Assembly: GCA_028554795.2 (NCBI GenBank)
Contig: CM068831.1
Location: forward strand, 29,416,159 to 29,480,158
Length of the DNA: 64,000 bases
Source of the DNA: Sinohyriopsis cumingii
Taxonomy: Eukaryota; Mollusca; Bivalvia; Unionida; Unionidae
Reading direction: 5' to 3'
The translations under genes were made by a program, and so were the position numbers. Shown one piece after another: positions 49,082 to 56,497 of the stretch; position 1 is the first letter of the stretch, and each line of letters begins with the position of its first letter. The notes below the pieces were generated by a model that saw nothing but the letters and a program-made list of their open reading frames with translations, was not told the DNA's origin and did no database searches.

Positions 49082-50000
49082 AGTAAGTACCCTTTCTGTT
49101 AGGACAATTTGATTTTATATGGCCCCATTTGTTACACGCATAACATTGTACACCTTGACGTCTTGTTTCTCTTTCAGAATTACCCATCTCAGCTAGTTTC
49201 GCTGGCTCTCTGGGAGTCAAACCCTTAGACGGATTCCAAGACTTATCTCTCGAAACCACGTTTTGAGTTCCACCATGTGCTTCAGCGAAACGGTCTGCCT
49301 GCATTGCCATGTCTTGAACATCTTTGAATGCGTTTTCCTTAAAAAATTGGTTCAACTCCCGCTCTACTATACTTAATAACTGATCTCGGAGCATGAAATC
49401 CACTAAACCCTCAAACGTTATTTTTACCTAGGCAAATTAAATCCAGCGTTGGAAGTAATTATCTATTCTAGCGATGAATTGCCGAAAGGTTTCCCCCTTC
49501 TCATGTTTACAATACCTAAACTTTTTCCGGAAACCTTACTTTGTGAATTCGTGCTGTTTTAGTAGTGCTTCCTTCAGAGCGTTGTAGTTAAACACATCGC
49601 TTCTAGGAAGTCGCGAATATACATCGAGAGCGATGCCCTTTAACAAAGCACTGAGATGAAGAACCCAATCATCTCGCTTCCATTTCTGGTTATCGGCTTA
49701 ACACTCGAACCTGTGAAGATAACTATCCATGTTATCTGTTTCATCGTCAAAGAAAGGTAATTTAGGGCATTTTAATTTGCTAGAGGCAGAATCTTGTTCT
49801 CCTTTTCTAGCATGTGCTAACTCTAATTGTCTCTCGTACTCTTTCTTTCTTCTAATTCTATAATCTCTAACCATGCCTGTTTTTCTAACTGAACCCTTCT
49901 TTCCTCTGCTTCCTTTGCTAATTCGCATTCTAATATCAATCTTTCCTTTTCTGATTCCCGTTTTCTTTCTTTGAGTTGTTGTTTCATTTCTTTATCCAAT
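49074..50000 (-). pseudogene. Retroelement Gag with CCHC zinc knuckle, decayed
   Basis: The C-terminal open frame (49403-49074) includes a charged helix and the zinc knuckle CYACNKWGHIKSNC. Upstream frames (to about 49.93 kb) give LKCPKLPFFDDETDNMDSYL and, past a stop, LKEALLKQHEFTK and KHEKGETFRQFIARI, the SCAN-like capsid domain. In-frame stops occur at several points. An E/K/Q-rich N-terminal region reaches about 50.0 kb. Confidence 0.8.
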
Positions 50001-50039
50001 TCCCTTTTCTCCTATTCGAGTTGGTGTTCCCTTTCCAAT

Positions 50040-50132
50040 CTTTCCTTTTGCATCACTATACACTGTAGACATGGTAGCAATATGGCTGAACAAATTGGTA
50101 AAGATACCTTCAAAAATCCAAATCACACACAT
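50040..50132 (+). mobile_element. 3' end of a family A SINE
   Basis: TGGTAGCAATATGGCTGAAC...AAAATCCAAATCACACACA matches the terminal ~80 bp of the SINE at 18989-19312. Confidence 0.75.
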
Positions 50133-50653
50133 AATCCTGGTGTGGAGTTATGTATATAGCAATCTTTTCTATGGATTTCTACAAAAAACGTTAACAAGAA
50201 TCTATACACTACTACACAAAAAGCACAATAAATATATATGGTAATATACCTGTCAGGAGAATGTTCATTGAATTTATTTACTTTATTTTGTCTTGGGTTT
50301 TCATGTGTTCCCTTTTTTACTGGGTGCATTGATGGAATAGGTTATGATTAGAGGATGAATTTGGCTGAATATGAACATTTGAAAAAACATCCTATATATT
50401 ACGTCAAAAGAAACTCACCAACCCTATTACAGCCAATCCGTCATTTGTCTCATTTAGTGTCGTCGTGGCTCTATTTGAAACCTGTAGTCCTTTTTCCCTC
50501 AGTCATGTATAATTCTTACGGTTCCGGTTACATCTTGATCAAACGGGTGAAGCAGACGATTTCTTCCGGGAATAACTAACTTTATATATTGCTAATACAA
50601 TAACCGCTACTTCTGCAGCCATTTTCGGGCTGTATTATTCGTAAGTAGTAAAT
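50133..50653. other. Spacer between retroelement and Polinton, no gene
   Basis: No recognisable coding sequence or repeat. Confidence 0.4.
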
Positions 50654-50860
50654 GGGGCCACATTAGGGACAATGGGACTTAGCATTAAAAACACCCCTGG
50701 GCCACTTTAGGGACAATGGAAATTTAACATGGAGAAAAACGCTGGGCCACTTTAGGGACAATGGGAATTTAACATAGAGTTTGGGTCTGTCTAGGGACAA
50801 GGGAAATTAACATGGGAATAGAGTTTGGGTTTGTCTAGGGACAAGATGAATTGAATATGG
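50654..50860 (-). repeat. Polinton terminal-region tandem repeat (~45 bp, five copies)
   Basis: Five units, each with GGGCCACTTTAGGGACAATG or the variant GGGTCTGTCTAGGGACAAG, followed by an ATTTAACAT-type end. The inverse complement of this motif (ATGTTAAATTCCCATTGTCC) is at 23757 and 31010, at the right ends of the older remnants. Opposite orientation at opposite ends is what inverted terminal repeats would give. A (TTTAAA)n patch follows at 50895-50925. Confidence 0.7.
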
Positions 50861-50968
50861 GATTGTTTTAAATTTTTTTTTTAAAACGTTTTTTTAAATT
50901 TAAATTTAAATTTAAATTTAAAAAAGGGTAGGCAATGGAAAGGCTATCTCTTTTCGAGAAATATGGCT

Positions 50969-50984
50969 GGCCCTGATAAAGGCC
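50969..50984 (-). terminator. Histone-like 3' stem-loop, main cassette 1
   Basis: The minus strand reads CCCAAA-GGCCTTTATCAGGGCC-AGCCA: a six-pair stem (one T-G wobble), four-base loop, histone-like flanks on both sides and a downstream CGAAAAGAGATAGC. It is 32 nt past the stop codon of the E/K-rich gene. No AATAAA is seen nearby. Confidence 0.78.
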
Positions 50985-51015
50985 TTTGGGTTTTCTTCTT
51001 CTTCTTCTTCTGCTT

Positions 51016-51405
51016 CTAATTTCTTCTTTTTCTCCACCAAGTTCTTATTTTATCTCCTACACTCTTTCTCTTCTTCTCTTTCTTTTTTTTCTCCTGCTCT
51101 TCTTTCTTCTTCTCTTCCTCCTCTTCTTTCTTCCTCTTCTCATTTTCTTCTTCTTTTTCAATTTTTTCGTTCCATTTGCTTATTCTTATTCTTTCCTCTT
51201 CATCCTCCTTCTCCTCCTTTATCTCTTTCATGACACCACTAATCTTGTCCTTTACCTTTTTTAAGTTATTAATTTCCATCTTTACACGATGGGGACTATA
51301 GGAATAATGGTCTTCAACGAGTCTTATTAACATCTGTTCCATCATTCCTAAGTTGTCTAAAACGTCTTGCAATGTTTGTATTTTGTCCATTTGGTTAGAA
51401 GCCAT
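51016..51405 (-). CDS. Accessory cassette 1: E/K-rich coiled-coil protein, 129 aa
   Basis: The start is taken at ATG 51405, since the shared promoter block and TATA box lie directly upstream of it. The frame is open further upstream only because the promoter happens to be stop-free. Residues 1-60 form a helical domain (LQDVLDNLGMMEQMLIRLVE; SPHRVKMEINNLKKVKDKIS), then come about 50 residues of nearly pure Glu/Lys/Arg coiled coil and a basic end with IRTWWRKRRN. No membrane segment or known domain. A SINE-broken homologue is at 18.9-19.6 kb in copy A. The E/K tail and basic tip suggest a nucleic-acid- or protein-binding scaffold, but that is only inference. Confidence 0.7.
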   Translation of the reverse strand: MASNQMDKIQTLQDVLDNLGMMEQMLIRLVEDHYSYSPHRVKMEINNLKKVKDKISGVMKEIKEEKEDEEERIRISKWNEKIEKEEENEKRKKEEEEEKKKEEQEKKKKEKKRKSVGDKIRTWWRKRRN

Positions 51406-51444
51406 CTTCTTTGTAGGATGGTTTGAACGACGAATACTGTGGGT

Positions 51445-51483
51445 TCTTATAGTGAAAGCGCGGACGTGAAGGAAAACATCCCC
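51445..51483 (-). promoter_or_regulatory. Main cassette 1 promoter: shared block plus TATA box
   Basis: The minus strand has GATGTTTTCCTTCACGTCCG at 51480-51461, then CGCTTTCACTATAAGAACCC, with the ATG 40 nt after the TATA box. The same block with the same TTTCACTATAA continuation is at cassette 2 (52.37-52.41 kb). Confidence 0.8.
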
Positions 51484-51499
51484 TACTTTTCTCATTTCA

Positions 51500-51775
51500 T
51501 ATAATAAAACCCAAACTATACTCTCCACATACGCTAAGAAACAATAAACAAAATCCATAATCTACTATCCACACAATCGTACGTGAGCGGTTACAAAACC
51601 CAAACTATACTCTCCACATACGCTAAGAAACAATAAACAAAATCCATAATCTACTATCCACACAATCGTACGTGAGCGGTTACAAAACCCTAACTATACT
51701 CTTCACATACGCTAAGAAACAATAAAGAAACCCATAATCTACTATTCACACAAACATACCTTAGCTCTTACAAGC
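51500..51775. repeat. ~91-bp tandem repeat upstream of cassette 1
   Basis: Three adjacent copies beginning AAAACCCWAACTATACTCTY and ending near CGTACGTGAGCGG. The third is diverged. They lie between the promoter of cassette 1 and the 3' region of cassette 2 and could be spacer or enhancer-like repeats. Confidence 0.93.
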
Positions 51776-51893
51776 ACCAACACACAAACACATACCCTCA
51801 CACTATCTTAGAAAAGAGTTAGTGTTTATATTCACACTACTCTACCTACACATTGGCAAATTCATGGTTATTTCTTTAAAAAGAGTATTGGGT

Positions 51894-51909
51894 AGCCCTG
51901 AAAAGGGCT
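51894..51909 (-). terminator. Histone-like 3' stem-loop, main cassette 2
   Basis: The minus strand reads AAAAAAAC-AGCCCTTTTCAGGGCT-ACCCA, then ATACTCTTTTTAAAGAAATAACC. Perfect 6-bp stem, TTTC loop, ACCCA flank identical to histone mRNAs, and a purine-rich AAAGAAA about 15 nt downstream. It follows the cassette 2 stop by 28 nt. Confidence 0.85.
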
Positions 51910-51937
51910 GTTTTTTTGGAACTTCATGGACACCTGG

Positions 51938-52318
51938 TTAATGGTGGCACCTTCCAGGCCTGGCGCCGCATATACATCTTATCCCCCAGTTACTTTTTAC
52001 CTTTTGGGGGGAGAGAGCAGAGGCAGGATATGTGGCTTCAGAATCCCAATTTTCGGTTTCTGGGATTCTGAAATTTCTTCTTCTTCTCTCCTTTTCCTCT
52101 TCCTCTTCCTCTTCTTTGTATCTTCTCTCCTCCTCTTTGTATCTTCTTTCCTCTTCTTCTTTATATCTTCTCTCCTCCTATTCTTTGTTTCTTCTTTCCT
52201 CTTCCTCTCTTATCCTTCCCTCCTCCACAATGGCTTCCGCGGCCAGTTCTTTTAATATGCGCCTGGCATATTCCAGATGCACATGAAGTTCCAACAGTTT
52301 CTCCAGTCTCGTGTTCAT
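51938..52318 (-). pseudogene. Accessory cassette 2: E/R-rich protein, one in-frame TAG
   Basis: From ATG 52318 (51 nt after the TATA box) the frame encodes LLELHVHLEYARRILKELAA, then an E/R-rich region with YKEEEERR-type repeats, and ends GARPGRCHH at TAA 51938. Copy A keeps the same ending. A TAG at codon 47 (52180-52178) interrupts the frame at the start of the repeats, so either a 46-residue product is made or the gene is dead. The helical N-terminus followed by a charged repeat tail resembles cassettes 1 and 3, which suggests one gene family. No known domain. Confidence 0.6.
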
Positions 52319-52368
52319 TTTTGGTGTTGATCAATCAACAAGGGTAGTTGGACTGCCGAACGAGTTTC

Positions 52369-52408
52369 AATTTATAGTGAAAGCGCGGACGTGAAGGAAA
52401 ACATCCCT
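52369..52408 (-). promoter_or_regulatory. Main cassette 2 promoter: shared block plus TATA box
   Basis: The minus strand has GATGTTTTCCTTCACGTCCG, then CGCTTTCACTATAAATTG; the ATG is about 50 nt downstream. A second GC motif (AACGCGCGGACCTAAAA, plus strand 52455-52471) lies 47 bp further upstream, as in copy A. Confidence 0.82.
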
Positions 52409-52772
52409 TAAAAACATAAAATTGATCTTACCTACATCATGACCAAAACACAACAACGCGCGGACCTAAAACAAACACTCACTCACATTTTATGCTACCC
52501 ATCACTATTTTAAAATTTTTTATAAATCACTTCAATAGACTATCCACATACGCAAAGCAATCCAATCTAACCCCAAATTTACACCTCAAACACCAAAAAA
52601 AAGACATCATTTTAATCTACTATCCATACCAACTTACTTAACCACTTACAAACACAAACACACAAACACATACCCTCACATTTTTTAAAAAAAGAGTTAG
52701 TGTTTATTTTCACACTACTCTACCTACACACATTGGCAAATGGATTGTTATTTCTTTTCTAGAGCATTGGGT

Positions 52773-52788
52773 AGCCCTGAAAAGGGCT
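52773..52788 (-). terminator. Histone-like 3' stem-loop, main cassette 3
   Basis: The minus strand reads AAAAAAAAC-AGCCCTTTTCAGGGCT-ACCCA, then ATGCTCTAGAAAAGAAATAAC. Identical hairpin to 51894 and 20941; the downstream AGAAAAGAAA could pair with a U7-type CUUUU. It is about 30 nt past the stop of the poly-Q gene. Confidence 0.86.
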
Positions 52789-52817
52789 GTTTTTTTTGTT
52801 TGCTATGGCATTCTTTT

Positions 52818-53192
52818 TTAGTTTCTAAGAATGCGATGTCCTCTGAGGATAGACTTTCTGGCGATAGGTCTGCTTCTTCGAAAAGAGAAGAAGAACTCTT
52901 TGGTGTCGATACGACAATCGACAAAGCCTCTGTCAGCTTCAGGTTGCTGCTGCTGTTGTTGTTGTTGCTGCTGTTGCTGCTGTCTCTGAAGTCTGTACTT
53001 CTCTGTCCATTCTTCTTTTTCCCTGTTCATTTCTTCTCTGAAGAGCTCTTCTATCAGGTCTTCAGTGATTTTTAACATTCTCACATTCTCTATTTCTTCT
53101 GGCTTCGGTATCAGACTGTGTCTGACCCTATGCAAATTCACGTAGGCGCGGACGTGAAGGAAAACATCCCCCACACGGTTTTTGAGTCGCAA
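52818..53192 (-). CDS. Accessory cassette 3: poly-Q protein, up to 124 codons
   Basis: Encodes YVNLHRVRHSLIPKPEEIE and RMLKITEDLIEELFREEMN, then a run of 13 Gln and a charged C-terminus. The open frame has no ATG at its beginning: the shared promoter block is fused directly onto the conserved YVNLHRV coding start and is itself read as GDVFLHVRA. The first ATG is the Met of RMLKI (53078). In copy A a true ATG sits just before the conserved start, so the promoter fusion here seems to have removed it. Ends in a histone-like hairpin. Function unknown. Confidence 0.6.
   Translation of the reverse strand: MRLKNRVGDVFLHVRAYVNLHRVRHSLIPKPEEIENVRMLKITEDLIEELFREEMNREKEEWTEKYRLQRQQQQQQQQQQQQQPEADRGFVDCRIDTKEFFFSFRRSRPIARKSILRGHRILRN
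53146..53172 (-). promoter_or_regulatory. Shared promoter block at cassette 3 (no TATA)
   Basis: The minus strand has GATGTTTTCCTTCACGTCCG, then CGCCTACGTGAATT. The block is perfect but the TATA part present at cassettes 1 and 2 is missing, and coding sequence follows at once. Confidence 0.72.
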
Positions 53193-53299
53193 CGTTTAGT
53201 GAGTGTCATGAGAGGGATAGCAAGAAATGAAAGAGCATCAATCCAACATTCTTATAGCTAAACAAAAGACAAAGGCATTTTTTTCAAAACACAACATTT

Positions 53300-53305
53300 T
53301 TTATT
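53300..53305 (-). terminator. AATAAA polyadenylation signal after the capsid gene
   Basis: The minus strand reads TGAATAAAAAATG about 110 nt past the capsid stop. It shows that core genes use ordinary polyadenylation, unlike the cassettes. Confidence 0.6.
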
Positions 53306-53413
53306 CAAAAATCACTTAACACTAAACAACAACAACTCTAACATTTTTTAACAATAATCCAACACTAAAAGTTTCTCCACTAGGTAAAGAGGGATAACAG
53401 TCTTCCATGGTTT

Positions 53414-54727
53414 CTAGTAATCTAGGATGACTTCTCTCAAACTGTTGATTTCTATGGTATTATCGAATTCTGCATACAGGATGACGTTCACCGTTTCATC
53501 AGGGTCTCGGTTTGCAAACTGAATTTCCACAAGAATCTGGCCGGATTTTATAGGGTGGAAATGTCCCTCGTCGCTGCCTTGGTCTGGAGTGAAATCGAAA
53601 GCCCACAAAGCGTAGCCTCCTGCATAATCCTCGTACGTAATACCGTGACTGGTATTGGTTCCTAACTGTCCGGTGGCTTCGTACAGGGACAAATACGATC
53701 TCAAATAATTCTTCTTGGTAAAATCAGGTTCGAAAGGTCGGGTACACAAGGTCTTGCCATCGCGGCTGACTTCGATTTTGGACACGCCAAAGTGTTGAAA
53801 GTAGAAAGGATTTTTTTCGGCAGCTCCATAGAAGGCTGTATTCTCGACGATACCAACGATGAAACGTTTGGGTAACTGTCCTTGGAACAGATGATCTTCG
53901 ATCATGGATCGCTGTCCCTTGGGAATGGTTTAGGTTTTCACTTCCACGCGTCGTATGGGATACTTGGCAGTCGTTCTGCTCAACGTCTGACTGATGTCGT
54001 TTCCCACTTTAGGTAACACTTCCACACGGCGTACGTAGAGTCTGGCTTCTAGGATTTTGGTTTTGTAACCGTCACTATCAGCCATCAAATGGAAAGCGGC
54101 ACTGCTACGATTCAGTCTCAGGCGGACATCCACCCCGTTCAGCAAATACTTTTCTTGCAACCACATGTCCAAATGCAAACGATCCATCAGTTCTAAACTT
54201 GTGTCGGCTCCCGTGATTCTCTTTCTTCGTTCTAGAAATCCATCATTGTTGTCTTTCTTTTCATCAGTTTCCAATATTTCAAACTTGGTAGGTTCGTCAG
54301 CTTCCCATACCACACAGGCATTGAGATGAGTGTTCTTGGCATCTATTCCGTACGTCAAGAGATTTTCCAGGTAGGCACGACAAGGGTAAGTATCCATGCT
54401 GCTACTGACCAGTTTGTTATTCAAGTACAAGTCCACTCCACTGAACAAGGAATGCATGAAATTGTTGACGGGAGCTACTGCTTCATCGTCTATAGCACCT
54501 CCAGTCTTATCTAGAATTTTGACTTTCAGGTACAAGTAACTGCTATTCAGATCGATGTAATCTTCGGGCTGTCCTTTGATTTCAAACTCGATGGGAGCGG
54601 AATCGGTCAGTGAGGAGACGGGGTGAAATTCCACCCACTGGGTTTCTTGCATCGTCATCATCTTGGGGGGCATGGCAAACAGATCCAGTTCCGTCTTGGA
54701 ATAAGCGCAAGATTCTCGGTGCATCAT
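53414..54727 (-). pseudogene. Polinton major capsid protein (double jelly-roll), one in-frame TAA
   Basis: The minus-strand frame from ATG 54727 contains FHPVSSLTDSAPIEFEIKGQ, YIDLNSSYLYLKVKI, LFSGVDLYLNNKLVSSSMDT and, in the second part, PKRFIVGIVENTAFYGAAEK, NYLRSYLSLYEATGQLGTNT and EFDNTIEINSLREVILDY. This is the Polinton/adintovirus major capsid family (the family of C. elegans F54H12.2-like proteins), about 437 codons in all, which forms the capsid trimers. A TAA at 53932-53930 splits it into 265- and 163-codon pieces. The copy A remnant has a sense codon there, so the stop is a later event in this copy. It follows the small basic virion-type gene and precedes cassette 3. Confidence 0.92.
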
Positions 54728-54743
54728 TTTTTTGTCTCTTTTC

Positions 54744-55160
54744 TCAATAATCGAAAACGTCTAAGTCTCGAACGGTTCTTCTTTTCTTGGCGTTTCTCGC
54801 TTGAAGTCTGGTGAAAGGGTGTTTTCTTCGTCGTCTCTTTCTGCCTTATCCTTGCTGAATGCCTGACTCGGTAGCGTGCAGGGCATTTATAGGTGTTTCT
54901 CGTTGGCCTAAAATGTCTTTGCCCGTTTGCAGCAAGACATTTTTGCCTGCCCTCATGAAGGCTTCTTTAGGGTTTTGTTTGTCGATGATGACATTTTGGA
55001 GAAATTCTTTGCCTTGCGTCAGTGCCGCATCTTTCAAGGCGTGCAATCCGCGTGTCACCATCGGTTTCAACACCGGGGCCACCGAACGAAAGGCCAATTT
55101 TAACATATCTCCTAAGCCGTGTCCTCGCTGTCGAGCAACCCCTCGGTACACTGGATACAT
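54744..55160 (-). pseudogene. Small basic virion-type protein, one in-frame TAA
   Basis: From ATG 55160: a Gly/Arg-rich start (YRGVARQRGHGLGDMLKLAF), amphipathic helices (VAPVLKPMVTRGLHALKDAA), then ESGIQQG and a TAA at 54848-54846. The same frame continues with a strongly basic KRRRRKHPFT and KKRRTVRDL segment to a TGA at 54746-54744 (138 codons in all). Small proteins with this design sit beside the capsid genes in many Polintons and recall adenoviral minor core proteins. That role is inferred from position and composition. The start is 4 nt after the penton-like gene's stop. Confidence 0.7.
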
Positions 55161-55163
55161 GAC

Positions 55164-56087
55164 TTAAGAGTCGTGAGAGAACCGTTTTCGAAAATGGAGT
55201 TTCACCGTGACTTTTCCTTTGGTGAATGGAATATTTTGTCCCAGATCTCCTTTTATAGCAATGTTGACCGTGTCCAAATACGACTTACTGACAGGCAAAT
55301 AGTGAGGATGGACAAATTCGCGGTGGACGTGGTAAGTGTTTCCACCTTCCTCGTCAGTGTTCGTGGCAGAATCCACTTTGAAAGGAATGACACGCAGTAA
55401 CGGTACGGAGGTGTGTCTCACCACGTTGTACTCCACCACATCAGAATACACGAACATCAAATTCAGTCCTTGGTTCAGTTCTACCGGGGCACGAAATAAC
55501 TTGCTAAAAGACTCGTTGTCGTAAACGATGGGTAATTCGTTTTTCTTGAGCATGGCCTCTCTCATGTCCATGTCTCCGCCCAACATGTCAAACAATTCAG
55601 GACAAAATAAAATGGACATGATTTTACTCCGTTCAAATTTCATCGAGAAGCGACGAGCTGCTTTGTGGTACTCCATGGTGACACTTTTGTTGACATGCTC
55701 CAAAGCTTTCAGAAACACGACATTAAACCTGGAGGCTATGGTGCTGACCAAATGTTGACCACTAAAATAATAGCCTGGGGGAATGAACAAGTGATAGGTG
55801 GTGTACTTTTGTGTACGGGTTTTCTTGTCATATTTGACATTGCTATCCATCCACTGTTGCATTTGCTCGTCATGAACTTCCACATCAAAAAAATTTTGAT
55901 TGGGAAGGACATTGAGGACTTGGGTCGGGTGAATGATTTCTACTAAAGCCACTTCCCAATGGGCTTCGTGATCTAATTGGATGGCCTGAGGTAATTTGGC
56001 CGTGTAACAGCACAACGTTTTGTTGGGAAACACCTCCATGGAACTGTCACTGGGTAAAGTTAAGTAAAATTGGCTTTGGTGACTCAT
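55164..56087 (-). CDS. Polinton penton-like minor capsid protein, 307 aa
   Basis: An intact frame from ATG 56087. The N-terminus FYLTLPSDSSMEVFPNKTLC, LPQAIQLDHEAHWEVALVEI and IIHPTQV, and later YHLFIPPGYYFSGQHLV, match the single jelly-roll minor capsid (penton) family of Polintons, with the expected length of about 300 residues. Its ATG overlaps the TGA of the two-TM gene (ATGA), so translation or transcripts are tightly arranged. The product would sit at capsid vertices. There are no breaks, unlike the capsid gene downstream. Confidence 0.86.
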   Translation of the reverse strand: MSHQSQFYLTLPSDSSMEVFPNKTLCCYTAKLPQAIQLDHEAHWEVALVEIIHPTQVLNVLPNQNFFDVEVHDEQMQQWMDSNVKYDKKTRTQKYTTYHLFIPPGYYFSGQHLVSTIASRFNVVFLKALEHVNKSVTMEYHKAARRFSMKFERSKIMSILFCPELFDMLGGDMDMREAMLKKNELPIVYDNESFSKLFRAPVELNQGLNLMFVYSDVVEYNVVRHTSVPLLRVIPFKVDSATNTDEEGGNTYHVHREFVHPHYLPVSKSYLDTVNIAIKGDLGQNIPFTKGKVTVKLHFRKRFSHDS

Positions 56088-56497
56088 AATTCCAGAGTTC
56101 TGTGGCTGTCCGAGGGGTTAGTGGACGTCAGAGGCGTGTCTCCGTCTAAAATGGGGTTCTGGTTGTGGTTGAAGTGGTGACTGGCACTGGCACTGGACAC
56201 AAGGTTCCCGTGGTTCCCGTTCGAGGTGAATTTCAGGTTGGGATTAGGAAGCAGGTAACCGATGCAACTGCTCAATAAAATGGTCCACAATTGCTTGTCT
56301 CCTTGTTGCAAACTCAAATTGGCGATGGCTGCCCCGATGACACAATACACCACGAAGATTTGGCAGAAAAAGACGATTTGCGTTTTAGGCACACGTTCTC
56401 CACACCACACCCACAAGGGTTGTTTTTGTAAATCTTGCACAGAAGAACTAGGTGAAGGAGGAGTGGTCGACGTAGCTGCGTCTGTGTGAAAAGGCAT
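56084..56497 (-). CDS. Two-TM membrane protein, 137 aa (Polinton core neighbour)
   Basis: ATG 56497 to TGA 56084. Two hydrophobic stretches: TQIVFFCQIFVVYCVIGAAI (about 39-58) and LWTILLSSCIGYLLPNPNL (about 70-88), with a short NLSLQQGDK turn between. The N-terminus is Ser/Pro/Thr-rich and the C-terminus is polar with His and Asn. Small membrane proteins of this form are found next to the penton gene in Polintons; the function is not established. The start lies within the end of the integrase frame, and TATAAAAAG is 22 nt upstream, probably too close to be its TATA box. Confidence 0.7.
   Translation of the reverse strand: MPFHTDAATSTTPPSPSSSVQDLQKQPLWVWCGERVPKTQIVFFCQIFVVYCVIGAAIANLSLQQGDKQLWTILLSSCIGYLLPNPNLKFTSNGNHGNLVSSASASHHFNHNQNPILDGDTPLTSTNPSDSHRTLEL

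Noticed and set aside
51406..51558. N-terminal extension of cassette 1
   Set aside because: This stretch contains the shared promoter block and TATA box, so it is most likely untranslated.
56314..56459. Extra C-terminal domain of the integrase
   Set aside because: It overlaps the two-TM gene in another frame and shows no domain of its own; probably read-through past a lost stop.
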